Below, piece after piece: positions 42,821 through 50,609 of a stretch of 61,069 bases of DNA. Positions within the stretch are counted from its first letter, which is position 1, and the number at the start of each line of letters is the position of its first letter. The translations under genes were made by a program, and so were the position numbers. Origin of the DNA: JBDKGH01 sp039798265 (GTDB lineage: Bacteria > Bacteroidota > Bacteroidia > Flavobacteriales_D > Sanyastnellaceae); NCBI GenBank assembly GCA_039798265.1, contig JBDKGH010000061.1, positions 1 to 61,069 of the forward strand, in the 5' to 3' direction. Below the pieces are notes generated by a model. The model did not search any database. It was not told where the DNA came from and saw nothing but the letters and a program-made list of their open reading frames with translations.

Positions 42821-43705
42821 CTAGAATTCGCTGAGCAGTTTTTCAGCGCTACTGTGGAGAACGATCATGGATGGGTCGGGAGATTTCACACCTTGAAGGA
42901 TGTTCCCAGTCAAGTGAAACTCGCATTCCGTACCGTCAAAATGTTGTTGAATCTTTTTAAAGTGGTCGTTCAACAAAACAGCGTTCGGGTTTGAGGTATA
43001 AATAGAAACAAATCTCACAGACCCCAAACGCTGATAAACCTGAATAAGGTCATCCGTGGGTACGCTTTGTCCTAAGAAGATGCTCTTATAGCCTCTCAGC
43101 TTAAATATATAATGAAGCATGAGCAAAGAAAGCTCATGTATTTCTAATTCAGGTAAATAGAGAATAACTGCTGGTGCGTCTTTTTTCTCTGAAACAATCA
43201 TTTTGTCTACTCGGGAGTAGATCTTTTGGCGAATCAAAGAGGAAATAAAGTGCTCCTGAGCAGGACAGATCACACTAGCCTGCCACAAAACGCCAATTTG
43301 ACGAAGAAAAGGCATCAACACCTCACGGAACGTGCTTTCCAAACCAAATTGGTCTATGTGAGGTTCAATAATACTATTAAACAATGGCTCGTCATAATTG
43401 AGCATTGCAATTTTGAGCACATGAAGGTGATGATGTTCGCCTTGATCGTGATTGGCTGATCGAGAAATAGCTTCACGAATTTGATCATCAGTCATTTGTG
43501 CAATCTGGGAGATTTTATATCCCATGTTGCTCAATAGACTTACGTTCAGCAAAAACTTCAAGTCCTTGTCTGTATACTTACGAATATTGGTGTCTGTACG
43601 GTCTGGGGCAAGAAGGCCGTATCGCTGTTCCCATATGCGGATCGTATGCGCTTTAATGCCTGTAAAGCTCTCTAGGTCCTTTATGGTAAACTCCTGCATC
43701 TTCAT
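42821..43705 (-). CDS. MerR-family regulator with B12-binding domain (LitR/CarH-like)
   Basis: 294 residues. N-terminal MerR helix-turn-helix and wing (FTIKDLESFTGIKAHTIRIW, EQRYGLLAPDRTDTN). A four-helix-bundle B12-binding part carries Trp141, Glu151 and His152 in the W-x9-EH arrangement of CarH. The Rossmann B12 domain has His190 in ELEIHEL, the position of the lower cobalt ligand (motif E-x-H-x-x-S, Gly replaced by Ser), with FLGQSVPTDDL after it. The residue after Trp141 is Gln, where CarH has the His that ligates cobalt after light. Likely a light- or B12-responsive repressor of the adjacent ECF gene and of itself. No exact housekeeping -7 element lies upstream. Confidence 0.88.
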   Translation of the reverse strand: MKMQEFTIKDLESFTGIKAHTIRIWEQRYGLLAPDRTDTNIRKYTDKDLKFLLNVSLLSNMGYKISQIAQMTDDQIREAISRSANHDQGEHHHLHVLKIAMLNYDEPLFNSIIEPHIDQFGLESTFREVLMPFLRQIGVLWQASVICPAQEHFISSLIRQKIYSRVDKMIVSEKKDAPAVILYLPELEIHELSLLMLHYIFKLRGYKSIFLGQSVPTDDLIQVYQRLGSVRFVSIYTSNPNAVLLNDHFKKIQQHFDGTECEFHLTGNILQGVKSPDPSMIVLHSSAEKLLSEF

Positions 43706-43968
43706 GATCTTCTCACTTTTATGTCAGTTTAACAACGAGCAGTATTGATTTGTTCGTTTACGGGGTGAAATAGATGGTTTTAGCTAATTTTTCGCTGGCG
43801 AATATAAAGAAATGAGCCTTGAACAAAAGCATGTACTAGAATACTCAAACTCAGTGATTTCAATGTGGCGAACATTTGATACTCAAAAATCAGTAAGGAT
43901 ATAGCGTGATTTGCTTCGAAAATACCCGTGAATGTGCTACTTTCGGGCGCTCTTAACTCTTACGTGCT
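43706..43968. other. 263-nt divergent intergenic region, MerR gene / glycan cluster
   Basis: The longest gap between genes in the window. Near the MerR gene: ATGTCAG (43721-43727; CTGACAT on the minus strand, a 7-mer shared with the sigma gene upstream region at 42759-42765) overlapping GTTTAAC (43727-43733), and an imperfect TTTGTTcGTTTA at 43749-43760. Mid-gap: a short perfect palindrome TTCGCTGGCGAA-type repeat (arms 43791-43795 and 43798-43802). Near the glycan cluster: TACTTTCG (43938-43945), one mismatch from the -7 consensus, 23 nt before the ATG at 43969, with TTG at 43911-43913. No RNA gene or open frame seen. Confidence 0.45.
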
Positions 43969-44982
43969 ATGGTAAATGTGGCAATTATCGGATATGGTTA
44001 CTGGGGACCGAATTTGGTTCGCAATTTTAACGCACTATCAGATGCCAAAGTGAAAAAGGTAGTGGATCTTACACCTCAGCGTTTGGCGGCGGTTCAAAGC
44101 TTGTACCCTTCTATTGAAGTATCTTCTTCGGTGGATGAACTTTGGAATGATACTTCTATTGACGCAGTGGTTATCGCAACGCCCGTTTTTACCCACTTCG
44201 AGTTGGCCAAAAAAGCATTGCAAGCTGGAAAACATGTCCTCATCGAAAAACCGATGACCGACACGGTTGCTCATGCGCTGGAGCTAATTGACTTGGCTGA
44301 ACAAAAAGGAAAACTACTCATGGTGGATCACACCTTTTTGTACACCGGAGCTGTTCAGAAAATGAAGAGTTTGGTGGATTCAGGCGCACTCGGAAAGTTG
44401 AAGTATTTCGATTCCACACGAATCAATCTCGGCTTAATCCAACAAGATGTCAATGTACTATGGGATCTAGCTCCTCATGATATCTCCATTCTCGATTATC
44501 TTGCAGGATACGAACCCGTGAGTGTTAACGCTACCGGTGTATCGCACATTCACAATGGTATTGAAAACATTGCTTACCTCACAGTAAACTACAACACCGA
44601 CTTTGTAGCGCATTTCAATTGCAGCTGGTCTTCACCCGTGAAAATTCGAATGATGCTGTTGGGAGGTGATGATAAGATGGTGGTGTTTAACGATATGGAG
44701 CCGTCTGAAAAAATTAAAGTGTACGACACGGCACACAGCGTAACAACCCCAGAAGAAAAACAAAAAGTATTGGTCGATTACCGAGTGGGTGATGTGTACA
44801 TACCCAAGCTAGCTTCAACAGAAGCGCTCAGCGGAATGGCTAAAGATTTTGTAAAGTGCATTCTATCTGGAGGAACTCCTGTGGCAAGTTATAAGAGTGG
44901 ATTGAATACTGTGCGTATTTTAGAGGCTGCTCAACACTCTATCAAACAACGTGGTCAAGAAGTAAAAGTAGCCACTTATTAA
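43969..44982 (+). CDS. Gfo/Idh/MocA oxidoreductase (WbpB/WlbA-like sugar dehydrogenase)
   Basis: 337 residues. N-terminal Rossmann domain VAIIGYGYWGPNLVRNF, IDAVVIATPVFTHFELAKKAL, and the family motif EKP in HVLIEKPMTDT. The C-terminal domain has DSTRINLGLIQQDVNVLWDLAPHDISIL with the Asp/His typical of the active site. WbpB/WlbA oxidise C3 of UDP-GlcNAc uronic acid so that a DegT aminotransferase (WbpE) and an acetyltransferase (WbpD) can install a 3-acetamido group. The next two genes are exactly such enzymes, which supports this reading. First gene of the plus-strand glycan cluster. Confidence 0.88.
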   Translation: MVNVAIIGYGYWGPNLVRNFNALSDAKVKKVVDLTPQRLAAVQSLYPSIEVSSSVDELWNDTSIDAVVIATPVFTHFELAKKALQAGKHVLIEKPMTDTVAHALELIDLAEQKGKLLMVDHTFLYTGAVQKMKSLVDSGALGKLKYFDSTRINLGLIQQDVNVLWDLAPHDISILDYLAGYEPVSVNATGVSHIHNGIENIAYLTVNYNTDFVAHFNCSWSSPVKIRMMLLGGDDKMVVFNDMEPSEKIKVYDTAHSVTTPEEKQKVLVDYRVGDVYIPKLASTEALSGMAKDFVKCILSGGTPVASYKSGLNTVRILEAAQHSIKQRGQEVKVATY

Positions 44983-44991
44983 GGAACGAAA

Positions 44992-45489
44992 ATGGAAGTA
45001 GTAACGATCAATAACGAGCGTCAGTCGCTCAATAACGTTAAGATTGGAAAGGATGTACGCATTTTCAATTTTGTCAATGCCTACGGTTGCGAAATAGGAG
45101 ATGGCTCAAAAGTGGGAGCTTTTGTAGAAATACAAAAAGGCGCTTTCATAGGAAAAAATTGCAAGATCTCAAGTCATACCTTCATTTGCGAAGGGGTGCA
45201 TATTGAAGACAATGTTTTTGTGGGACACAATGTCACCTTTGTGAATGATATGTTCCCTCGCGCTACCAACGCCGATGGCAGCATGCAATCTGAAGCTGAC
45301 TGGAAGTTGGTCGAAACACGTATTTGCAAAGGTGCTTCATTAGGAAGCAGTGTTACTGTCTTAGGAGGCATTACGGTGGGCGAAAATGCCATTGTAGGTG
45401 CCGGTTCTGTAGTGACCAAAAATGTACCTGCGGGTATGATCGTAGCAGGAAATCCTGCACGTGTTTTAAGAAAAGTTTCGGATAGATAA
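44992..45489 (+). CDS. left-handed beta-helix N-acetyltransferase (WbpD-like)
   Basis: 165 residues, hexapeptide-repeat protein (VKIGKDVRIFNFVNAYGCEIGD, AFIGKNCKISSH). The segment FICEGVHIEDNVFVGHNVTF, then NDMFPRA, and the end VPAGMIVAGNPARVLRKV match sugar-nucleotide 3-N-acetyltransferases of the WbpD/WlbB group. Predicted to acetylate the 3-amino group made by the adjacent aminotransferase. Gap of 9 nt after the dehydrogenase, 24 nt before the aminotransferase. Confidence 0.87.
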   Translation: MEVVTINNERQSLNNVKIGKDVRIFNFVNAYGCEIGDGSKVGAFVEIQKGAFIGKNCKISSHTFICEGVHIEDNVFVGHNVTFVNDMFPRATNADGSMQSEADWKLVETRICKGASLGSSVTVLGGITVGENAIVGAGSVVTKNVPAGMIVAGNPARVLRKVSDR

Positions 45490-45513
45490 ACAGACCTTAG
45501 GGTACATAAATAT

Positions 45514-46614
45514 ATGGATCAAAAAATACCTTGCCTCGATCTGAAAGGGCAACACGCACAAATAAAGAAAGAGGTTTTTGAAGCCTTTGAAAAGGTGTAT
45601 GAAAACACCGCTTTTTCTGGTGGCCCTTTTGTGGAAGAATTTGAAAAAGCATTTGCGCAATACTGCGGAACCGCGCATGCGATAGGAGTTAATAACGGGA
45701 CAACTGCTTTGCACTTGGCTATGCTCGCGTTGGCTATTGGCGAAGGGGATGAAGTTATTCTTCCAGCCAACACATTTATCGCAACTGCATGGGGTGTTTC
45801 TTATGTAGGAGCTATTCCTGTTTTTGTGGATTGCGATCCTGATACGTGGGAAATGGATGCTACAAAAATTGAAGCTGCCATTACTTCCAAAACAAAAGCG
45901 ATTGCCGGAGTTCATTTATACGGACAACCTTTCGATGTGGACGCAGTAAAGGCGATTTGCTCTAAACACAACTTGTTCCTAATCGAGGATGCTGCGCAAG
46001 CTCAAGGCGCCCGCTACAAGGGCACCGCTGTGGGTGGTTTTGGTGAGATGGCATGTTTCAGTTTTTATCCGGGTAAAAACCTCGGAGCATGCGGTGAAGC
46101 AGGTGGTATTACAACCAATAACGTGGAGTATACCAAACATCTTCACTCGCTTCGTAATCATGGAAGTGTTGTTAGGTATTACCACGATGAAATTGGCTAC
46201 AACATGCGTATGGGCGGATTGGAAGGTGCTTCACTTTCCATTAAGTTGAAATACCTTGAAGGATGGAATAATCGCCGCCGAGCAATCGCCAAGCGATATC
46301 AAGCGGAAATCAAAAACGGAAAAATCAAAATGCAATCTTCACCAGAGTGGGCAGATTCTATCTATCACCTCTTTGTTGTTACCACGGAAGATCGCGATGG
46401 CTTGATGAAGTTTTTGAATGATCATAACATCTTCCCTGGCTTGCATTATCCTGTGCCTTGTCATTTACAAAAGGCCTATGCTCACTTGGGATACAAGCAA
46501 GGTGATTTCCCTCATTCCGAATACTTGGCATCGCACTGTTTGTCATTGCCTATGTACGCAGAGTTGACTGACGAGCAAGTAAGCTTCGTAATTGATACAT
46601 TGAATAAGTGGTAA
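45514..46614 (+). CDS. DegT/DnrJ/EryC1 sugar aminotransferase (WbpE-like)
   Basis: 366 residues, PLP-dependent, fold type I. The internal aldimine lysine is Lys188 in CFSFYPGKNLGACGEAG; Asp159 in IEDAAQAQGA contacts the PLP ring nitrogen; the substrate loop is NNGTTALHLAM. Placed after the WbpB- and WbpD-like genes, it should transfer an amino group from glutamate to the 3-keto sugar nucleotide. The C-terminal GLHYPVPCHLQKAY segment is typical of this clade. The downstream gene starts within its last codons. Confidence 0.92.
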   Translation: MDQKIPCLDLKGQHAQIKKEVFEAFEKVYENTAFSGGPFVEEFEKAFAQYCGTAHAIGVNNGTTALHLAMLALAIGEGDEVILPANTFIATAWGVSYVGAIPVFVDCDPDTWEMDATKIEAAITSKTKAIAGVHLYGQPFDVDAVKAICSKHNLFLIEDAAQAQGARYKGTAVGGFGEMACFSFYPGKNLGACGEAGGITTNNVEYTKHLHSLRNHGSVVRYYHDEIGYNMRMGGLEGASLSIKLKYLEGWNNRRRAIAKRYQAEIKNGKIKMQSSPEWADSIYHLFVVTTEDRDGLMKFLNDHNIFPGLHYPVPCHLQKAYAHLGYKQGDFPHSEYLASHCLSLPMYAELTDEQVSFVIDTLNKW

Positions 46615-47240
46615 AAAAACAAACCATACTTCTTTTTCCCTGCAATGGCAATGCTATTGAAGCGCTTGATGCTGCACAGGCGGATTATGAAGTCATTGGA
46701 TTTGTAGATGATACGCCAAGTAAACAGGACGCTGGATGGAACGGTATTCCGGTCTATGATCGAACCGCCTTTCAACGCTTTCCTGAGGCAAAAATATTGG
46801 CTGTTCCCGGCAGCCCGTCTAGTTTTCAAAAACGCAATGAGATCATCGCTCAACTCAATATTAGCGACGATCGTTGGGCAACTGTTGTTCACCCCGCAGC
46901 ACAAGTTTCTGCTTATGCAAAGCTGGGTAAAAACACGTTGATCATGGCAGGCGTTGTGCTCACGGCTACGGCAGAAGTAGGTGATCATGTTTGTATTTTA
47001 CCCAACAGTGTTATTCATCACGACAGTAAAGTGGGTGATTACACATTGGTTGGTTCTGGTGTGGTAGTGGCAGGCTACACGCACATCGGAGAACGCTGTT
47101 ATATAGGAAGCAAAACGTCCATCATTAATAACGTATCCATTGGTTCTGGAACATTGATCGGAATCGGTTCGAATGTGATTTCATCTATACCAGAAAACGA
47201 TAAATTTGTCGGTAACCCAGCTAAATCCATTTTGAAATAG
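46608..47240 (+). CDS. NeuD/PglD-like sugar acetyltransferase
   Basis: 210 residues, GTG start overlapping the aminotransferase stop by 7 nt; no nearby ATG would keep the N-terminal domain. The N-terminal Rossmann-like domain (TILLFPCNGNAIEALDAAQA, VIGFVDDTPSKQ) and C-terminal left-handed beta-helix (VHPAAQVSAYAKLGKNTLIM, NSVIHHDSKVGDYTLVGSG, ending FVGNPAKSI) are the arrangement of PglD and NeuD, which N- or O-acetylate amino sugars. The His in IHHDSKVGD is the likely catalytic base. Probably acts on a second amino sugar of the same glycan. Confidence 0.87.
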   Translation: MVKKQTILLFPCNGNAIEALDAAQADYEVIGFVDDTPSKQDAGWNGIPVYDRTAFQRFPEAKILAVPGSPSSFQKRNEIIAQLNISDDRWATVVHPAAQVSAYAKLGKNTLIMAGVVLTATAEVGDHVCILPNSVIHHDSKVGDYTLVGSGVVVAGYTHIGERCYIGSKTSIINNVSIGSGTLIGIGSNVISSIPENDKFVGNPAKSILK

Positions 47241-48173
47241 ATGAAGTTGTCTGTTGTAATACCCGCTTTTAACGAAGCCGAAAACATTCGCGCTGTGATT
47301 CAAGAGTTATTGAATACCGTGTCGAAATGCGCTGCTGTGGATGCAACAGAAGTGATCGTGGTAGACGATCATTCTTCCGATGATACTTATGGTGTAGTCA
47401 AGTCTTTTCAAGATAAAAACATCCGCGGCCTTCGCCTCAGCCGAAGAAGCGGATCTCATACGGCTTTGCGAGCAGGAATTGCTGCAGCAACAGGTGATGC
47501 TGTTTTATGTATTTCTGCTGACGGACAAGATAACCCTGCGGTATTGCAACAGATGATCGACAAATTGCTGTCGGGTGTGCATACCGTTTGGGCGGTGCGT
47601 GAATCGCGCAATGAGCGTTGGCTAGATAAAATGGCCGCACAAGTTTTTTATATGATCCTTCGCATGTTCATGGATGGCGGTAAAAACAACATTGATCTTT
47701 CCAATGCCGATTTTTATCTGCTCAGCCGAAGAACAGCGGACGCCATCAATGCATGTCCAGAGCGTAACACTTCGCTTTTTGGATTGATTGTTTGGTTGGG
47801 TTTCAAACAAGATTCAGTGACCTATACACGCAGAGAGCGATTGAGCGGTAAAACCAAATGGACATTTAGAAGCCGCTTGCGATTAGCGAAAGACTGGGTA
47901 ATTGCCTTCTCCGGTATTCCTTTAAAAGTGATTACGTACGTGGGCATTTCTACGGCATCATTGGGATTTCTTTACGCCATCTATATTTTCATTTGCGCGC
48001 TGATGAAGCGCACTACGCCAGGATGGGCGGAAACGGTATTGATTACACTTTTCTCCAGCGGTGTATTGCTCATCATGATGGGCCTTATTGGAGAATACCT
48101 CTGGCGCACACTAGAAGAATCGCGCAAGAGACCATTATATTTTATCGAAGATGAAACAACAAACCTTGAGTGA
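47241..48173 (+). CDS. glycosyltransferase family 2, polyprenyl-phosphate type (GtrB/ArnC-like)
   Basis: 310 residues. GT-A domain: VVIPAFNEAENIRAV, VIVVDDHSSDDT, and DGQDNPAVLQQMIDKL, where the acidic pair stands for the metal-binding motif. Two C-terminal transmembrane helices (about 232-255 and 265-288) are typical of dolichol- or undecaprenyl-phosphate sugar transferases such as GtrB and ArnC. Predicted to load a sugar onto undecaprenyl phosphate. ATG directly follows the stop of the previous gene. The next gene encodes a small ArnE/F-like membrane protein, fitting a lipid-linked sugar flipping system. Confidence 0.9.
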   Translation: MKLSVVIPAFNEAENIRAVIQELLNTVSKCAAVDATEVIVVDDHSSDDTYGVVKSFQDKNIRGLRLSRRSGSHTALRAGIAAATGDAVLCISADGQDNPAVLQQMIDKLLSGVHTVWAVRESRNERWLDKMAAQVFYMILRMFMDGGKNNIDLSNADFYLLSRRTADAINACPERNTSLFGLIVWLGFKQDSVTYTRRERLSGKTKWTFRSRLRLAKDWVIAFSGIPLKVITYVGISTASLGFLYAIYIFICALMKRTTPGWAETVLITLFSSGVLLIMMGLIGEYLWRTLEESRKRPLYFIEDETTNLE

Positions 48174-48561
48174 TCCAATGAAAGCATTTTTGTTGACATG
48201 GGGACTTATTTTTCTTTCGGCGTTGTTCGACTCCTATGCCGCATTCATTGTCAAAACAAAATTCAATGAAATGGGGGAGATTGATTTTTCTTCTTTCAAA
48301 GGTTTTTTCAACTACATGTGGACATTTGTAAAATCGCCTCTTTTGCTCTCCGCAATTGTTGCGTTTGTATGCGCCCCAGGTTTGTGGTTTATGGCGTTGA
48401 ATAGAATAGATCTATCCATAGGATATCCTATTTTGGTAGGTTTTCACTTGGTGTTTGTCCTCTTGTTTGGTGTGTTTGCACTAAACGAAGGCATGAGTTG
48501 GAATAAGCTAATAGGCGTATTACTGGTAGGGCTGAGTCTCTATTTCTTTTATAAAAAGTAA
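48151..48561 (+). CDS. small DMT/EamA-type membrane protein (ArnE/F-like)
   Basis: 136 residues, four hydrophobic helices. The end of helix 3 carries SIGYPILVGFHLVFVLLFGVF, close to the small multidrug resistance and ArnE/ArnF fold. The gene overlaps the GT2 gene by 23 nt if started at 48151; an ATG at 48178 (MKAFLLTW) 4 nt after the GT2 stop is a good alternative. Next to a GtrB/ArnC-like transferase it is probably a half-transporter that flips undecaprenyl-phosphate-sugar across the inner membrane. Confidence 0.78.
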   Translation: MKQQTLSDPMKAFLLTWGLIFLSALFDSYAAFIVKTKFNEMGEIDFSSFKGFFNYMWTFVKSPLLLSAIVAFVCAPGLWFMALNRIDLSIGYPILVGFHLVFVLLFGVFALNEGMSWNKLIGVLLVGLSLYFFYKK

Positions 48562-48570
48562 GTAAGAAAA

Positions 48571-49416
48571 ATGGGAAAGAAAGTAAAGTTGGGTTTAGGC
48601 CAATTGCTCGTTGAAGGAGGCGAACCCGATAGAAATATAGAGCGTGCAATACGCATGATTGAAGAGGCCGCAGAAAAAGCGTGCGATATCATTTTGCTTC
48701 CGGAAACCATGGATTTTGCTTGGACACATCCAAGTGGAATAGAAGAAGCGCATCCCATTCCGGGTCCGTTTAGTTCTATCTTTTGTGAGCAAGCCAAGAA
48801 GCACAATATTTGGATTTGTGTAGGACTTACCGAAAAAGGGGAACAGCATAATTACAATACCGCACTTTTGATTAATCGTCAAGGTGAAATAGTGGTAAAA
48901 TACCATAAGATCAATTTGCTCGGAGTAGAACAACCGTTCTATCAAGTGGGACAAACCTTGAATGTGGTGGATACCGAATTTGGAAAAGTGGGTGTAAACA
49001 TTTGCGCCGATAATTACGGAGACTCTACCGCCATAGGTCATACACTCGCACGCATGGGTGCGCAGTTTATTTTATCACCTTCTTCGTGGACTGTAGATTA
49101 TTCCATCACTGAAGAAGATGATCCATACGAAGAGAAGTGGTTAAAGCCCTATAAAATACTTTCCGATCTATACGGAATGGTAATCGTGGGTACTACTTGC
49201 GTAGGGTATATTGTAGGTGGGCCTTATGAAGGCAAAAAGAGTATAGGTTGTTCGCTTATGGTTGGACCCGAAGGCATATTAGGACAAGGCGTATTCAACG
49301 AGTTTGCGGGTGAACTTATCGTAACCGAATTTGAAGTGCCCGAGCGAAAAGAATCAGGTACCGAAATAGGAAAGATGTTGGCTAATAAAGGCTACGCTTT
49401 CGATCATTTTAAATAA
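48571..49416 (+). CDS. carbon-nitrogen hydrolase (nitrilase family)
   Basis: 281 residues, one nitrilase-fold domain. The catalytic triad is visible: Glu45 in LLPETMDF, Lys113 in KYHKINLLG, Cys145 in VNICADNYGDS. Family members hydrolyse amides, carbamates or nitriles; in glutamine-dependent NAD synthetase the same fold is the glutaminase that feeds ammonia to a PP-loop domain. The next gene, 10 nt downstream, is a PP-loop sugar amidotransferase, and no HisH/HisF pair is present. I therefore infer, without direct proof, that this protein supplies ammonia to that enzyme. A general amidase role remains possible. Confidence 0.88.
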   Translation: MGKKVKLGLGQLLVEGGEPDRNIERAIRMIEEAAEKACDIILLPETMDFAWTHPSGIEEAHPIPGPFSSIFCEQAKKHNIWICVGLTEKGEQHNYNTALLINRQGEIVVKYHKINLLGVEQPFYQVGQTLNVVDTEFGKVGVNICADNYGDSTAIGHTLARMGAQFILSPSSWTVDYSITEEDDPYEEKWLKPYKILSDLYGMVIVGTTCVGYIVGGPYEGKKSIGCSLMVGPEGILGQGVFNEFAGELIVTEFEVPERKESGTEIGKMLANKGYAFDHFK

Positions 49417-49426
49417 GAAAAAAACT

Positions 49427-50599
49427 ATGACATTGCAGCCGATACCTTATCAGCAATGCAAACGTTGCATCATGGATACTACCGTCCCAGGTATTTCTTT
49501 TGATGCGCAGGGCGAATGCAACTTTTGTAAGCTTCACGATAAAATGTGTGCTCAGTTCCCCCTTGGTGAAGAGGGTGAAGCCATCATCCAAAAGTTTGTA
49601 GCCAAAATTAAAAAAGCAGGCGAAGGCAAAAAGTATGATTGTGTAGTGGGCATAAGCGGAGGTCGCGATAGTTCATATACCATTTGGTGGGTGAAAAAAG
49701 TGTTGGGATTAAATCCGATTGCTGTTCACTTCAACGATGGTTTCGGCAATCCCATGGCCGGAGAGAATATGGTGAAAGCGTGCAAGAAATTGGGCGTTGA
49801 ATTGCGCACCATTACTTCCGATTGGCGCGAGTCAAAAGACTTGAAAATTGCTTTCTTAAAAGCCTCGACTCCGGATATGGAAGAGGGAACTGACGTGGGC
49901 ATTGCTACAGCACTTTATGGTGTTGCTGCAAAAGAAAATATTAAGTACATCGTGATCGGACAAAGTTTCCGCACGGAAGGTATCGCTCCCCTTTCGTGGA
50001 ATTACCTCGATGGTAAATACTTGAAAGCGGTGCATAAACAATTCGGGACAGTGCCTTTGCGCCCATGGTCACCGAATGATCCTGGTTTTAATCTGGATCT
50101 TCGCGAAATGTTCTATTACTCGGTTCAGCGCGGTATTCGCACCGTTCCTTTGTTGTATTACCACAACTACGTGCGAAAGGATGTAGATGCGTTGATCGAA
50201 AAAGAGCTGGATTGGAAAAATCCAGGTGCTCACTACTTTGATGATTTGTATCAAAGTTTGATGACTCAATTGTACCGCACAAAGTTCAATATCGATCGTC
50301 GATTGTTTAACTATAGCGCCCTTGTGCGCAGCGGTCAGCTAGATCGTAATGAAGCGATGGAGCGCACGAAAACGCCTTACAGTATCGAAGATCCAAAGAT
50401 CATCAGTCTGTGCATTAAGCGCTTGGGATTAACGCAAGAAGAGTTTGATCAAATCGTTAGTCAACCTCCGAAATCTTTCCGCGATTATCCCAACCGATAC
50501 AGCATGATTCGTCTGTTCCGCATTCCGATTTGGATATTAGCAAAATTGAGTTTCATCCCCGGATCGGCTTACGATAAGTATTTCAACTGCGGAAAATAA
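49427..50599 (+). CDS. N-acetyl sugar amidotransferase (WbpG/PseA/LegA-like)
   Basis: 390 residues. N-terminal CxxC pairs Cys11/Cys14 and Cys31/Cys34 probably bind zinc. The ATP pyrophosphatase loop is SGGRDSS (residues 77-83). Further family landmarks are VHFNDGFGNPMAGENM, ELRTITSDWRESKDLK, GQSFRTEGIAPLSWNYLDG and YYHNYVRKDVDALIEKELDW. These enzymes convert an acetamido into an acetamidino group on a sugar nucleotide using ammonia and ATP; in Pseudomonas and Campylobacter the ammonia comes from a HisH/HisF-type pair. Here the partner may be the nitrilase-fold protein encoded just before. Confidence 0.9.
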   Translation: MTLQPIPYQQCKRCIMDTTVPGISFDAQGECNFCKLHDKMCAQFPLGEEGEAIIQKFVAKIKKAGEGKKYDCVVGISGGRDSSYTIWWVKKVLGLNPIAVHFNDGFGNPMAGENMVKACKKLGVELRTITSDWRESKDLKIAFLKASTPDMEEGTDVGIATALYGVAAKENIKYIVIGQSFRTEGIAPLSWNYLDGKYLKAVHKQFGTVPLRPWSPNDPGFNLDLREMFYYSVQRGIRTVPLLYYHNYVRKDVDALIEKELDWKNPGAHYFDDLYQSLMTQLYRTKFNIDRRLFNYSALVRSGQLDRNEAMERTKTPYSIEDPKIISLCIKRLGLTQEEFDQIVSQPPKSFRDYPNRYSMIRLFRIPIWILAKLSFIPGSAYDKYFNCGK

Positions 50600-50609
50600 A
50601 AGCCATTTC

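Noticed and set aside
43791..43802. Short palindrome as a terminator or RNA hairpin
   Set aside because: Only 5-bp arms with a 2-nt loop and no T-run; likely chance.
43706..43968. Hidden small RNA or tRNA in the longest gap
   Set aside because: No cloverleaf, no strong stem-loop and no terminator-like hairpin visible by eye.
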